Origin: Vibrio nigripulchritudo ATCC 27043
GTDB lineage: Bacteria > Pseudomonadota > Gammaproteobacteria > Enterobacterales > Vibrionaceae
NCBI RefSeq assembly: GCF_000222685.1
Contig: NZ_AFWJ01000057.1
Coordinates: 1-64,000, forward strand
Direction: 5' to 3'
Length of the DNA stretch: 64,000 nt
A program made the position numbers and the translations under genes. The notes beneath the pieces are model-generated. The model searched no databases. It saw only the letters and a program-made list of their open reading frames with translations, and was not told the DNA's origin. How positions within the stretch are numbered: the stretch's first letter is position 1; every line of letters begins with the position of its first letter. Positions 35,974 through 45,709 of the stretch are shown here, piece after piece.

Positions 35974-36058
35974 GTCATAAACTGACTACGACTAAATTGA
36001 GCCACTAAAAAAAGTGTCTCAAATCTAATACAAAAAAATCCTATAGGGGGAACTTAAG

Positions 36059-37624
36059 GTGAATATACTTGGATATGCGCAGAGATTAGGTAAAGCTTTG
36101 ATGCTTCCTATTGCAGTGCTTCCAATAGCAGGTCTTTTACTGCGTTTGGGACAAGGTGACGTGCTTGATATCGCTTTCATGGCGCAAGCAGGTGGTGCGG
36201 TTTTCGGTAACCTACCAGTTATCTTTGCAATCGGTATCGCAATCGGTCTTTCTAAAGACGGTCACGGTGCAGCTGGTCTAGCTGGTGCAGTGGCTTACTT
36301 CGTTTCTAACGCAACTGCAACAACAATCAATGCCGACATCAACACTCAGGCATTCGGTGGTATCCTAGCGGGTATCGTAGCTGGTCACGCATACAATGCA
36401 TTCAATGCAACGCGTCTACCAGAATGGTTGGCTTTCTTCTCTGGCAAACGTTTAGTTCCAATCATGGCTGGTCTTTTCGCTCTAGTACTAGGTGCGGTTC
36501 TAGGTTACGTATGGCCTGCAATCCAGGGTGGTCTTGACGCACTAGCACAAGGCGTATCTTCTTCTGGTGGCTTTGGTCAGTTTGCTTACGGTTTCCTAAA
36601 CCGTCTTCTGATTCCAATCGGTCTACACCACATTGTGAACAACATTTTCTGGTTCAACCTAGGTTCTTGTCAGGAAATCCTAATCACTGGTGCTCAGGCT
36701 GCTGGTCAAGCTCTAGACCTAACTAAAGTGTGTGTAACTCCTGAAGTTGCTAAAACACTAGTAGTTGGTCAACAGCACACGTTTGAATTCGCTAACTCTG
36801 TAACTCCAGAAATCGTTGCAACTGTTAAAGAAGTAACTGAAACAGTAGCGTCTGGTGACCTATTCCGCTTCTTCGCAGGCGATAAAGGCGCTGGCGTATT
36901 CATGAACGGCTTCTTCATGGTAATGATGTTCGGTCTTCCAGGTGCAGCACTAGCAATGTACCTAGCAGCTCCTGCTGAGAAACGTGCTCAAGTTTCTGGT
37001 GCTCTGTTCTCTGTAGGTTTCTGTGCATTCCTAACAGGTGTTACCGAGCCAATGGAATTCATGTTCGTATTCCTAGCTCCTGCTCTATACGCAGTACACG
37101 CAGCATTCACTGGTCTAGCTCTAGTAGTAGCGAACATGTTCGGTACTCTACACGGATTCACATTCTCTGGTGGTGCTATCGACTTCATCCTGAACTTCGG
37201 TATCGCAACTAAGCCTCTAGTTCTACTAGCTCTTGGTCTAGCATGGTTCGCTCTATACTTCGTAACCTTCTCGTTCGCAATCCGCGCATTCAACCTGAAG
37301 ACTCCAGGTCGTGAAGACGAAGAAGAAGCAGTTGCTGCAGGTGGTGAAGCACCTAAAGGTGACCTAGCTCGTCAATACCTGAAAGCTCTAGGCGGTCACG
37401 AAAACCTAACAACTATCGACGCTTGTATCACTCGTCTACGTCTAACTCTTAAAGACCGCTCTCTAGCTGATGAAGCTGTTCTTAAGAAGCTTGGCGCGAA
37501 AGGTGTGGTTAAACTAGGTGAAAACAACCTTCAGGTTATCCTAGGTCCTCTAGCAGAAATCGTTGCTGGTGAAATGAAAAACATCGGTCCAGGTGAAGAC
37601 CTATCTGATGTAAAACTTCCTTAA
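36059..37624 (+). CDS. nagE: PTS N-acetylglucosamine transporter EIIBC
   Basis: 521 residues with a GTG start after AGGGGGAAC. The EIIC domain (about 1-400, ten or so helices, 'GLHHIVNNIFWFNLG' near 190) is followed by a linker and an EIIB domain (about 437-521) with the phosphorylated cysteine in 'TTIDACITRLRL'. E. coli NagE (648 residues) also has an EIIA domain; it is missing here, so phosphate must come from a separate EIIA such as Crr, not in this window. Imports GlcNAc as GlcNAc-6-P. Confidence 0.95.
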   Translation: MNILGYAQRLGKALMLPIAVLPIAGLLLRLGQGDVLDIAFMAQAGGAVFGNLPVIFAIGIAIGLSKDGHGAAGLAGAVAYFVSNATATTINADINTQAFGGILAGIVAGHAYNAFNATRLPEWLAFFSGKRLVPIMAGLFALVLGAVLGYVWPAIQGGLDALAQGVSSSGGFGQFAYGFLNRLLIPIGLHHIVNNIFWFNLGSCQEILITGAQAAGQALDLTKVCVTPEVAKTLVVGQQHTFEFANSVTPEIVATVKEVTETVASGDLFRFFAGDKGAGVFMNGFFMVMMFGLPGAALAMYLAAPAEKRAQVSGALFSVGFCAFLTGVTEPMEFMFVFLAPALYAVHAAFTGLALVVANMFGTLHGFTFSGGAIDFILNFGIATKPLVLLALGLAWFALYFVTFSFAIRAFNLKTPGREDEEEAVAAGGEAPKGDLARQYLKALGGHENLTTIDACITRLRLTLKDRSLADEAVLKKLGAKGVVKLGENNLQVILGPLAEIVAGEMKNIGPGEDLSDVKLP

Positions 37625-37650
37625 TCTCAGATTAAGAAATCAAGTTCAAG

Positions 37651-37680
37651 AAATGCCTCCCATCGGGAGGCATTTTTTTT
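37651..37680 (+). terminator. Rho-independent terminator of nagE
   Basis: AAATGCCTCCC (37651-37661) and GGGAGGCATTT (37665-37675), 3-base loop, followed by T8. Confidence 0.95.
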
Positions 37681-37799
37681 AACCATTCAAAACGAAATTT
37701 GGCAATAAAGTGTTTGAGGCAGTTGTGTATCTCGTGAGAATGGTGGATCATTAGCGATTAACCATTCTGACAATACTTAAATACATAGAGGTGTTATAG

Positions 37800-39470
37800 A
37801 TGAGTGAAGCTGAGGCTCGTCCATCGAACTTTATCCGTCAAATCATTGATAAGGATTTAGCGGAAGGCAAACATAACAGCGTGCACACCCGTTTCCCGCC
37901 AGAACCTAACGGTTATCTGCACATCGGTCACGCTAAATCTATCTGCCTTAACTTTGGTATTGCTCAGGACTATCAGGGACAGTGTAATCTTCGTTTTGAT
38001 GACACTAACCCTGAAAAAGAAGATATCGAATACGTCGAGTCGATTAAGAATGATGTTAACTGGTTAGGCTTTGAGTGGAATGGGGATATCTGTTACTCCT
38101 CAAACTACTTCGACAAACTTTACGGTTATGCAGTTGAATTAATTAACAAAGGCTTAGCGTATGTCGAAGAGCTAAGTCCTGAGCAGATCCGCGAGTACCG
38201 AGGTACTCTGAAAGAACCGGGTAAGCCTAGCCCTTATCGCGACCGCAGCGTTGAGGAAAACTTAGCGCTGTTTGAAAAAATGCGCGATGGCGGTTTTGAA
38301 GAAGGGAAAGCATGTCTACGTGCGAAAATCGACATGTCTTCCTCCTTTATGGTTATGCGTGATCCAGTGCTATACCGCGTACGCTTTGCCACACACCATC
38401 AAACTGGTGACAAGTGGTGCATCTACCCGATGTATGATTTTACGCATTGTATCTCGGATGCGTTGGAAGGTATTACGCACTCGCTTTGTACACTGGAATT
38501 CCAAGATAACCGACGTTTGTACGACTGGGTGCTAGATAACATTTCAATCGAATGTCAGCCACGCCAGTACGAGTTCAGCCGTCTGAACCTTGAATACACG
38601 GTTATGTCCAAGCGTAAGCTGAGCCAGCTGGTTTCCGAAAACCTAGTGAATGGGTGGGATGACCCGCGAATGCCAACGGTTTCCGGATTGCGTCGCCGAG
38701 GCTTTACTCCTGCTTCTATTCGTGAGTTCTGCAAACGCATTGGTGTGACTAAGCAAGAGAACATGATCGAGTTTAGTTCTTTGGAATCTTGTATTCGCGA
38801 TGACCTTAATGAAAATGCTCCTCGTGCTATGGCGGTTTTGGATCCAGTGAAGCTGGTGATTGAAAACTTCGCTGAAGGTGAAGTTGAGACTCTGACTGTG
38901 GCTAATCACCCTAACAAACCAGAAATGGGTGAACGTGAAGTGCCATTTACTCGTGAAATATATATCGAGAAAGAGGACTTTCGCGAAGAAGCAAACAAGA
39001 AGTACAAGCGTTTAGTACTGGGTAAAGAGGTACGCTTACGCGGCGCATATGTGATTAAAGCCGAGCGCATTGAAAAGGATGAGCAAGGTAATATCACTAC
39101 TATCTTCTGTACTTACGACAATGAAACGTTGGGTAAGAACCCAGCTGATGGTCGTAAAGTCAAAGGGGTGATTCATTGGGTTTCAGCGGAGAAAGGCGTT
39201 TCAGCAGAAATTCGCCTTTACGATCGCTTATTCTCAGTCGCAAACCCTGCTGCAGCGGACGATTTTGCTTCTACTATCAACCCTGAATCACTCACGGTAA
39301 TGCAGGGGGTGGTTGAGCCTAGTCTAGCGAATGCCAAGCCAGAAGCGGGCTACCAGTTCGAACGTACCGGTTATTTCTGTGCAGATTCAAAAGATTCAAC
39401 AGCAGAAAGCCCAGTATTCAACCGAACGGTTGGGTTGAGAGATACTTGGGCTAAGATAGAGTCTAAATAA
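37800..39470 (+). CDS. glnS: Glutaminyl-tRNA synthetase
   Basis: 556 residues, standard gamma-proteobacterial length. Class I motifs HIGH (in 'YLHIGHAKS', about 41-44) and the KMSKS equivalent 'VMSKRKLS' (about 268-275), with the C-terminal beta-barrel anticodon domains complete. Charges tRNA-Gln. Stands alone with its own terminator. Confidence 0.97.
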   Translation: MSEAEARPSNFIRQIIDKDLAEGKHNSVHTRFPPEPNGYLHIGHAKSICLNFGIAQDYQGQCNLRFDDTNPEKEDIEYVESIKNDVNWLGFEWNGDICYSSNYFDKLYGYAVELINKGLAYVEELSPEQIREYRGTLKEPGKPSPYRDRSVEENLALFEKMRDGGFEEGKACLRAKIDMSSSFMVMRDPVLYRVRFATHHQTGDKWCIYPMYDFTHCISDALEGITHSLCTLEFQDNRRLYDWVLDNISIECQPRQYEFSRLNLEYTVMSKRKLSQLVSENLVNGWDDPRMPTVSGLRRRGFTPASIREFCKRIGVTKQENMIEFSSLESCIRDDLNENAPRAMAVLDPVKLVIENFAEGEVETLTVANHPNKPEMGEREVPFTREIYIEKEDFREEANKKYKRLVLGKEVRLRGAYVIKAERIEKDEQGNITTIFCTYDNETLGKNPADGRKVKGVIHWVSAEKGVSAEIRLYDRLFSVANPAAADDFASTINPESLTVMQGVVEPSLANAKPEAGYQFERTGYFCADSKDSTAESPVFNRTVGLRDTWAKIESK

Positions 39471-39500
39471 GACTTAACTTAATTCAAGATAAAAAATAAG

Positions 39501-39526
39501 AGGGCGCATTTTGCGCCCTTTTTTCT
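39501..39526 (+). terminator. Terminator of glnS
   Basis: AGGGCGCA (39501-39508) and TGCGCCCT (39512-39519), 3-base loop, then T-rich sequence. Confidence 0.9.
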
Positions 39527-39563
39527 GTAACAAACCAGGCTTGAGTATGAAAATTGAGCAATA

Positions 39564-39597
39564 AAAAAGCCGAAGGCGTTAAAACCTTCGGCTTTTT
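39564..39597. terminator. Terminator of fur
   Basis: AAAAAGCCGAAGG (39564-39576) and CCTTCGGCTTTTT (39585-39597), 13 perfect pairs, 8-base loop, T runs on both strands; a second barrier for glnS transcripts too. Confidence 0.9.
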
Positions 39598-39610
39598 CGG
39601 TGCTTTTGCC

Positions 39611-40063
39611 TTACTTTTTCTTCGGCTTGTGCGCGTTTGGATCGTCTTTGCAAGAGCGGTCACCACACTTACCGTAAAGGTACAGGCTGTGATTCGTCAG
39701 TTCGACGTTGTACTTGGCTGCTATTTCTCTTTGTCTTTCTTCAATCACTTCGTCAGAAAACTCAATCACTTCACCGCAATCAAGACAGACCAAGTGGTCG
39801 TGGTGGTGTTGAGTGGACAATTCAAAAACAGACTTACCGCCTTCGAAGTGGTGTCGGGTTACAATGCCAGCATCATCGAATTGGTTAAGAACTCGATATA
39901 CAGTCGCTAGCCCAATCTCTTCACCGAGATCGATCAGCTTCTTGTACAGTTCCTCTGCACTGATGTGAGAGCAGTCAGGTTGTTGAAGTACCTCTAAGAT
40001 CTTTAATCGCGGTAACGTAACCTTTAGTCCAGCTTCTTTTAGAGCTTGGTTATTATCTGGCAT
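39611..40063 (-). CDS. fur: Ferric uptake regulator Fur
   Basis: 150 residues from the ATG at 40063, which has AGGAAAGAAT upstream and gives the conserved start MPDNNQALKEAGLKVTLPR; the longer in-frame start is not supported. Winged helix (1-80), then 'HHHDHLVCLDCGEVIEF' metal site and a second cysteine pair 'CGDRSC'. Fe2+-loaded Fur represses iron uptake genes. Forms the fur-fldA neighbourhood as in E. coli. Confidence 0.97.
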   Translation of the reverse strand: MPDNNQALKEAGLKVTLPRLKILEVLQQPDCSHISAEELYKKLIDLGEEIGLATVYRVLNQFDDAGIVTRHHFEGGKSVFELSTQHHHDHLVCLDCGEVIEFSDEVIEERQREIAAKYNVELTNHSLYLYGKCGDRSCKDDPNAHKPKKK

Positions 40064-40239
40064 ATTCTTTCCTGTAGATGATCTGCAGCAAAATACAGAA
40101 GTCGTAGTTAATAGCATTATAGGATAGTAAAACGTAACAATAAACCACGAAGTTCAAACGGTTAATAAAGAAAACTTGTAAATCTGCCTCAAATCACGGA
40201 TATTGAGATCCGACCAGTTACAACTTTATAACAATACTT

Positions 40240-40722
40240 ATGCATAAAAGCTTGAGCCGAGTGTACAAACCCGGCGTTGTTAAATTTGCGCTGAATCTGT
40301 GGCCGCCATTCTGGGGAGCTGGAATCAGAATACTATCTATCAGCAAAGATTTCCGCACAGTAAAAGTGAAACTTAAATTGAGGTGGTGGAATAAGAACGC
40401 AAACCGAACTCAATATGGAGGTTCGATTTTTTCTCTGACCGATCCTGTGTATTCGCTGATGTTGATAGGTATCTTGGGTGAAGAGTATTTTGTTTGGGAT
40501 AAGGAAGCCAGCATCAATTTTATTGCTCCTGGGAAAAGTGCGCTTTATGCGGACTTTCAAATTTCTCAAAACATGCTTGATGACATTTACAGTAAAACCG
40601 CAAATGGTGAAAAGTGTTTTCCTGAGTTTATGGTTTACGTTAAAGATGAAGCAGGGGATGTCGTGTCTGAAGTACAGAGGACACTGTATGTGAGGAAGCG
40701 TCCGGAATATCGTTCAGAATAA
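40240..40722 (+). CDS. DUF4442 (hotdog-fold) protein
   Basis: 160 residues. The pattern 'RTQYGGSIFSLTDPVYSLML' (about 57-76) and a beta-rich second half with 'INFIAPGKSALYADF' match the DUF4442 hotdog family, related to thioesterases such as YiiD's C-terminal part. Possible acyl-CoA or acyl-carrier thioesterase; no activity can be assigned. No clear ribosome site. It is inserted, oppositely oriented, between fur and fldA, which are neighbours in E. coli. Confidence 0.8.
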   Translation: MHKSLSRVYKPGVVKFALNLWPPFWGAGIRILSISKDFRTVKVKLKLRWWNKNANRTQYGGSIFSLTDPVYSLMLIGILGEEYFVWDKEASINFIAPGKSALYADFQISQNMLDDIYSKTANGEKCFPEFMVYVKDEAGDVVSEVQRTLYVRKRPEYRSE

Positions 40723-40723
40723 A

Positions 40724-40749
40724 AAATACCTCCCAATTGGGAGGTATTT
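40724..40749. terminator. Bidirectional terminator between the DUF4442 gene and fldA
   Basis: AAATACCTCCC and GGGAGGTATTT (40724-40749) around AATT, A/T-rich on both sides. Confidence 0.9.
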
Positions 40750-40753
40750 ACTT

Positions 40754-41287
40754 TTAGTCTTCTAGTTCAGCAAGACACATTTCTTCGTGTATCTGCTCAA
40801 CCCAATTTTTTACTCGATCGTCTGTCAGTTCTGGTTGGCGATCTTCATCAATACACAAACCTACAAACAGAGAGTCGTCACCTTCTACCAACCCTTTGGA
40901 TGCTTCGAATTCGTAGCCTTCAGTTGAAGTGTGACCCAAAATTGTTCCGCCTTTCGCTTCAACGATATCGCGAACCATGCCCATAGCATCACAGAAGTAC
41001 TCTGCGTAGTCTTCCTGATCGCCACAACCAAAGATAGCCACGAGTTTCGTCGAGAAGTCGATTTGCTCAAGCTCTGGGAAGAAATCATCCCAGTCACATT
41101 GTGCTTCACCGTAATACCAAGTTGGAATACCTAGTAGAAGAAGATCAAAGTTGTCGATGTCTTCTTTGCTGCTTTTCGCGATGTCTTGTACGTGAACCAA
41201 CTTTTTACCTAGTTGTTTCTGAATCATCTTAGCAACGGCTTCAGTGTTACCTGTGTCGCTACCAAAGAAGAGTCCTACACTTGCCAT
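40754..41287 (-). CDS. fldA: Flavodoxin I
   Basis: 177 residues, long-chain flavodoxin. FMN phosphate loop 'SDTGNTE' (10-16), isoalloxazine-stacking Trp/Tyr loops 'TWYYGEAQCDW' (about 56-66) and 'GCGDQEDYAEYFCDA'. Electron donor for radical-SAM and other reductive enzymes in the cytosol. Probably transcribed with the DUF2788 gene 53 bases upstream. Confidence 0.96.
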   Translation of the reverse strand: MASVGLFFGSDTGNTEAVAKMIQKQLGKKLVHVQDIAKSSKEDIDNFDLLLLGIPTWYYGEAQCDWDDFFPELEQIDFSTKLVAIFGCGDQEDYAEYFCDAMGMVRDIVEAKGGTILGHTSTEGYEFEASKGLVEGDDSLFVGLCIDEDRQPELTDDRVKNWVEQIHEEMCLAELED

Positions 41288-41340
41288 AGAATCAGTACCT
41301 ATATAGTGACGGTTTTTAAATTAAATCTGAGGTCGCCTGG

Positions 41341-41562
41341 TTAACCCAAACCAGTGCCTTCCCAGCTCAGCTGGATAAGCCCTTTTGCGATGAATCCGGC
41401 GCAACCTAAGAAAAGAACTAGCCATACAATACGACGCCCAAACGGTGGGACATTACCTTGTTTCAATACGTCTTTGATTGCCATTCCGATAAAAAAGAAG
41501 ATCGATGCAAACAAAAGGTCCAAGCCTATGGACTCTAGCATATTGATGTAGTCGTAGAGCAT
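41341..41562 (-). CDS. DUF2788 small membrane protein
   Basis: 73 residues from the ATG at 41562 (AAGGAAC upstream). Two hydrophobic helices (about 12-32 and 44-66) joined by 'KDVLKQGNVPPFGRRI', the pattern of DUF2788. Function unknown. It lies between ybfF and fldA, where E. coli carries a different small gene (ybfE). Confidence 0.8.
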   Translation of the reverse strand: MLYDYINMLESIGLDLLFASIFFFIGMAIKDVLKQGNVPPFGRRIVWLVLFLGCAGFIAKGLIQLSWEGTGLG

Positions 41563-41656
41563 GACGTTCCTTGTAGTCAAATTTGCTGGGCGCACTATAT
41601 CACTGTTGCGACCCAAAGTTAATGAGAAGGATTCTCCAATAGGCGCAAAATGTTAC

Positions 41657-42424
41657 CTATGCGGCTATGAATCGGCGCATCACTCTCAGCACGTCGTTCG
41701 GCTTTTCCGCATGTAACCAGTGCCCCGTATTCGCGATAACGTGTGCTTTGGCATTTGGGAACTGTCGCATTACTGCTGGCTGGTGTGCTTCAGTAAGATA
41801 ATCTGAGTTTCCACCTTTAATAAGTAATGCGGGCGTCTGCACGGCTTTCGCTTCTTCCCAACTTATGATGTTTCTGTAGTTAGAGAATAACGACTCAACA
41901 TTAAAACGCCAGCCAAGGTGATCTCTCTCTTTGTAGAGCGACTTACCAAGAAACTGACGCACGCCTTCCATTTCGATATGTTCTGCCATGACTTTCATCG
42001 CTTCTGAGCGACTTGAGGGTTTTGCATTTTCAACTGCATGAAGCCCGGCAAAAACGTTGTCGTGACGTGATTCAGTGTACGCGACTGGTGACATGTCCAA
42101 AACAACAAGCTTTTTCACTTTGTCTTCAATAAGCGATGCGAGTTTCATGGCAACTTTTCCGCCCATGGAATGACCGACAAGAATCACATTACTTAAGTTC
42201 AGATGTTCAAGGAGTGCTTTTACGTCTTCTGCCATTTCTTCATAGGTATGGCTTTCACTGTGAAAAGAAAGACCATGATTGCGAAGATCGACAGACAGAA
42301 CCTGATGATCCTGAACCAAATCTCTGGCCAATAATCCTAGGTTATCCAGATTGCCAAACAATCCATGCAGCAAGACGATCGTCTGTCCTTCGCCTTGCAA
42401 CTTATAATTCAAAAGTGATGACAT
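41657..42424 (-). CDS. ybfF: Alpha/beta-hydrolase esterase YbfF
   Basis: 255 residues. Nucleophile elbow GHSMGG (about 88-93), oxyanion 'LLHGLFGNLDNLG' near 18 and a catalytic His in 'ANTGHWLHAEKP' near 237. E. coli YbfF hydrolyses short-chain thioesters and esters. Located back-to-back with seqA as in E. coli. Confidence 0.92.
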   Translation of the reverse strand: MSSLLNYKLQGEGQTIVLLHGLFGNLDNLGLLARDLVQDHQVLSVDLRNHGLSFHSESHTYEEMAEDVKALLEHLNLSNVILVGHSMGGKVAMKLASLIEDKVKKLVVLDMSPVAYTESRHDNVFAGLHAVENAKPSSRSEAMKVMAEHIEMEGVRQFLGKSLYKERDHLGWRFNVESLFSNYRNIISWEEAKAVQTPALLIKGGNSDYLTEAHQPAVMRQFPNAKAHVIANTGHWLHAEKPNDVLRVMRRFIAA

Positions 42425-42516
42425 TTTCTCTTTATCTTGTTGGGTTTGCCGTAGAGTATCATGGCAGAACTGGTTATAATCACACAGAGTTTAAACATAG
42501 AGATTGTGAAAAGCGA

Positions 42517-43050
42517 ATGAAAACAATAGAGGTTGATGAGGATCTATACCGTTACATAGCCAGCCAAACACAACACATCGGAGAGAGTGCATCAGACATT
42601 CTTCGTCGATTGTTAATGGGCGAACAAAAGCCAGTTGTTGAGCCTCCCGCTCCAGCAGTGAATGGTATCGTCGTAAGTAAGGACGCAGGTAAGGACACCG
42701 CTATTGATGGCGTAAAAGTGCTTCGCTCTTTATTGATTTCTGACGAGTTTGCAGGCAAAGACAAAGCCATTGATCGTTTTATGCTGGTATTGTCGACTCT
42801 TCACAGTGTTCACAACGATAAATTTGCAGAGGCGACTCAAGTAAAAGGTCGCACACGTGTTTACTTCGCTGATAATGAAGACACTCTGTTAGCCAGCGGT
42901 AAAACAACGAAACCACGTCAGATTCCTAACACACCTTTCTGGGTAATCACGAACAATAATACCAACCGGAAACGCCAAATGGTGGATCAATTAATGACGC
43001 GCATGGGCTTCCAGGGCGATTTAATTGAAAAGGTGTGTAACGCAATTTAA
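42517..43050 (+). CDS. seqA: Replication negative regulator SeqA
   Basis: 177 residues from the ATG at 42517, which gives the conserved N-terminus 'MKTIEVDEDLYRYIA'; the open frame extends further upstream, antisense to ybfF, but is not coding there. N-terminal oligomerisation helix (1-35), a variable linker, and a C-terminal domain (about 65-177) that binds hemimethylated GATC pairs, with the conserved 'RTRVYFA' and 'NTNRKRQMV' segments. Sequesters newly replicated oriC. Confidence 0.96.
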   Translation: MKTIEVDEDLYRYIASQTQHIGESASDILRRLLMGEQKPVVEPPAPAVNGIVVSKDAGKDTAIDGVKVLRSLLISDEFAGKDKAIDRFMLVLSTLHSVHNDKFAEATQVKGRTRVYFADNEDTLLASGKTTKPRQIPNTPFWVITNNNTNRKRQMVDQLMTRMGFQGDLIEKVCNAI

Positions 43051-43064
43051 AAGCACCTGATTCG

Positions 43065-43112
43065 AACCTCATAATGACATATTGAATCGTTATTATGAGG
43101 TTTGTTTTTTTA
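43065..43112 (+). terminator. Terminator between seqA and pgm
   Basis: AACCTCATAAT (43065-43075) and ATTATGAGGTT (43092-43102) around 16 bases, followed by TGTTTTTTT. It suggests pgm can be transcribed apart from seqA. Confidence 0.8.
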
Positions 43113-43141
43113 TGGGTAAGTAAATAAATAAGGAAATAAAA

Positions 43142-44788
43142 ATGGCTATCCATCCTCGAGCGGGGCAGCAAGCCTTGCAAGAAGATTTGCATAACATCCC
43201 TTCGTTAGTTGCTAATTACTTCTTACTTCAACCAGAATCTTCTAATGATGCACATCGCGTTCAGTTTGGAACGTCCGGTCATCGTGGCACGTCTGACAAA
43301 CACACCTTCAATGAGCACCATATCTTAGCTATTGCTCAGGCTGTGGCAGAAGTGCGTAAAGAGCAGGGCGTTACTGGTCCTCTGTTTTTAGGTAAAGACA
43401 CACATGCATTGTCAGAGCCCGCTTTTACAAGCGTTGTAGAAGTGCTGATTGCAAATGGTGTAGAAGTGATTGTTCAGGAAGATAATGGCTTTACTCCAAC
43501 TCCTGGTATCTCCCATGCAATTCTGACTTACAATCAAACGCATGATGCGAAAGCAGACGGCATTGTAATTACGCCTTCGCATAACCCGCCACAAGACGGT
43601 GGTATCAAGTACAATCCGCCTCATGGTGGTCCGGCTGAAGCTGAGTTGACTCAGGCGATTGAAGACAGAGCCAATGTTCTGATCTCAGAAGGCTTGCAAG
43701 GTGTGAAGCGCACACCAATCACTCAGGCAAAAGAGTCCGAATTATTCAAGCAAGTTGATCTGGTAAAACCTTACATTGATGACTTAGTGAATGTGATTGA
43801 TATCGAGGCGATTCAAAAAGCCAACTTGAATATTGGTGTGGATCCACTGGGTGGTTCAGGCATCGATTACTGGCGTCAAATCGCTAAAACATATCAACTT
43901 GACCTTACTTTGGTCAGTGAATCCATCAATCCGTCTTTCCAGTTTATGTCATTGGACAAAGACGGTGTGATTCGAATGGACTGTTCTTCGCCTTACGCCA
44001 TGGCAAGCCTATTGGCACTAAAAGACGATTATGATCTGGCGTTTGGTAACGACCCGGATTACGACCGCCATGGTATTGTGACGCCAAAAGGGCTCATGAA
44101 CCCTAACCATTTCCTGGCGGTATGTATCGATTACCTTTACCGTCACCGTGAAGGATGGAACAAAAACGTAGCGGTTGGGAAGACTCTGGTATCCAGTGCG
44201 CTGATTGACCGTGTTGTGGCTGATCTTGGTCGTGAGCTTTGTGAAGTTCCGGTTGGTTTCAAATGGTTCGTAGATGGCTTGTATTCTGGTCAGTTTGGCT
44301 TCGGTGGTGAAGAGAGCGCAGGTGCTTCCTTCCTTCGTAAAGACGGCACACCATGGTCAACGGATAAAGACGGCATTATTTTGTGTCTGTTGGCGGCAGA
44401 AATTACAGCCGTGACGGGTAAAAATCCTCAGGAATATTACGAAGAACTGGCTGCCAAGCACGGCGAATCAAAATACAACCGTATTCAGGCTGTCGCAAAC
44501 AGTGAACAGAAAGATGTGCTTAAGAAGCTTTCTCCTGAAATGGTATCGGCAACGACATTGGCAGGTGACGAAATCACGGCGCGCCTGACACATGCTCCAG
44601 GCAATGGCGCGGCAATCGGCGGCCTTAAAGTGACCACAGCGAATGGTTGGTTTGCTGCTCGTCCGTCTGGCACAGAAGACATCTATAAGATTTACTGTGA
44701 GAGCTTCAAAGGTGAAGAACATTTGAAAGCTATTGAAGCAGAAGCTCAGGAAATCGTTAATCAGGTGTTCAAGAATGCCGGTTTTTAA
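43142..44788 (+). CDS. pgm: Phosphoglucomutase (alpha-D-glucose specific)
   Basis: 548 residues, the E. coli Pgm type. Phospho-serine loop 'VITPSHNPP' (near 146), metal site '[10 protein letters not shown]' (near 302), sugar loop 'GGEESAGAS' and phosphate site '[10 protein letters not shown]'. Interconverts glucose-1-P and glucose-6-P, feeding UDP-glucose and glycogen pathways. Position behind seqA is as in E. coli. Confidence 0.96.
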   Translation: MAIHPRAGQQALQEDLHNIPSLVANYFLLQPESSNDAHRVQFGTSGHRGTSDKHTFNEHHILAIAQAVAEVRKEQGVTGPLFLGKDTHALSEPAFTSVVEVLIANGVEVIVQEDNGFTPTPGISHAILTYNQTHDAKADGIVITPSHNPPQDGGIKYNPPHGGPAEAELTQAIEDRANVLISEGLQGVKRTPITQAKESELFKQVDLVKPYIDDLVNVIDIEAIQKANLNIGVDPLGGSGIDYWRQIAKTYQLDLTLVSESINPSFQFMSLDKDGVIRMDCSSPYAMASLLALKDDYDLAFGNDPDYDRHGIVTPKGLMNPNHFLAVCIDYLYRHREGWNKNVAVGKTLVSSALIDRVVADLGRELCEVPVGFKWFVDGLYSGQFGFGGEESAGASFLRKDGTPWSTDKDGIILCLLAAEITAVTGKNPQEYYEELAAKHGESKYNRIQAVANSEQKDVLKKLSPEMVSATTLAGDEITARLTHAPGNGAAIGGLKVTTANGWFAARPSGTEDIYKIYCESFKGEEHLKAIEAEAQEIVNQVFKNAGF

Positions 44789-44810
44789 TGCCTAACGGTT
44801 TTTAGTGGAT

Positions 44811-44835
44811 AAAGGCGGCGCTTGCCGCCTTTTTA
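44811..44835 (+). terminator. Terminator of pgm
   Basis: AAAGGCGGC (44811-44819) and GCCGCCTTT (44824-44832), 4-base loop, then TTT. Confidence 0.9.
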
Positions 44836-44868
44836 CCTTTTGTCCTTACTCTTTCGCCCGCCGAATGA

Positions 44869-45633
44869 CTAGTTTGGCCAACCTTGATTCACGATAAACC
44901 AGTATTGTCCACTTTCAGATTGGCAATGAATGAACTTTCCAATATTCGTCTCTTCTTCAAGCAATGAAGAAGTGCTCGTTCTGCCCGTTATCCAGTTTTT
45001 CTTTTCTAATACATACAATGGCTCTTCAATGCGGTGTTTTTGATTCTCATAACACCAGTAGCCTTTTATACGTTCTTTATTGATTTCTTTCTCACAACAG
45101 TGAGTGGGTACTTCATTATCTAAAAATGGATTGATGTAAAGCCTGCCCTGCATAAGCAAACGTTCCTGAAGGTGTTGCGATTGAGGAAATTGACATTTGA
45201 AAGCTTCAGAGGATGACATTTTTAGCTGATGCGTGAGCATGTGCTCTAACTTAATATCCAGCCGGTCTTTTGCGTTAGGACCAAACCACAGCCCGTTGTG
45301 GAAAAGGTAGAACTTGATCGCTACTTCCCAGTGTTCGATTTCGTCTTTAAGCTGGTTTTGAATGATGAAGTCTATCGCGCCGAGAGTTCTACCATTTTGG
45401 TTTAGCTGAATTTCCTCATCTTTGACTAAGTACTGTGGGTTATTTTCAAAAAGCTGCTGGCAAAGGTATTGATAAACAAAGCCTAATCGAGCATTTCCTT
45501 CATATTCTTCAATATTTTTCGTGATTGAGGCTGAAAAAGGGGGAATTTCAACAATAGGATCAGCCTGCTTAAACAGAGCGGGGGTTTGTATGACCCATTT
45601 CAAAAGTTTATTTAGTTCTTGTTTTGATTGCAT
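44869..45633 (-). CDS. DUF1853 family protein
   Basis: 254 residues. The family core 'GRTLGAIDFIIQNQ' (about 80-93) with 'HWEVAIKFYL' (about 99-108) is visible, followed by 'GPNAKDRLDIKLEHML'. The Asp / Glu-x3-Lys arrangement recalls, but does not exactly fit, the PD-(D/E)XK nuclease core, so a nuclease relation is only a suggestion. Cytosolic, no membrane segment. Stands between pgm and the Nif3-like gene with its own promoter region. Confidence 0.75.
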   Translation of the reverse strand: MQSKQELNKLLKWVIQTPALFKQADPIVEIPPFSASITKNIEEYEGNARLGFVYQYLCQQLFENNPQYLVKDEEIQLNQNGRTLGAIDFIIQNQLKDEIEHWEVAIKFYLFHNGLWFGPNAKDRLDIKLEHMLTHQLKMSSSEAFKCQFPQSQHLQERLLMQGRLYINPFLDNEVPTHCCEKEINKERIKGYWCYENQKHRIEEPLYVLEKKNWITGRTSTSSLLEEETNIGKFIHCQSESGQYWFIVNQGWPN

Positions 45634-45709
45634 TGAAATTCTCCATTTGGTTTCGACATTCTACCTTTAAATTGTTATAAACGCGCTAAAAGAGATAACA
45701 CGGATACGC

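Noticed and set aside
40064-40117. Longer Fur start giving 18 extra residues
   Set aside because: The ATG at 40063 has the ribosome site and matches the family N-terminus.
42136-42516. N-terminal extension of the seqA frame
   Set aside because: It runs antisense to ybfF, and the conserved SeqA N-terminus begins at 42517.
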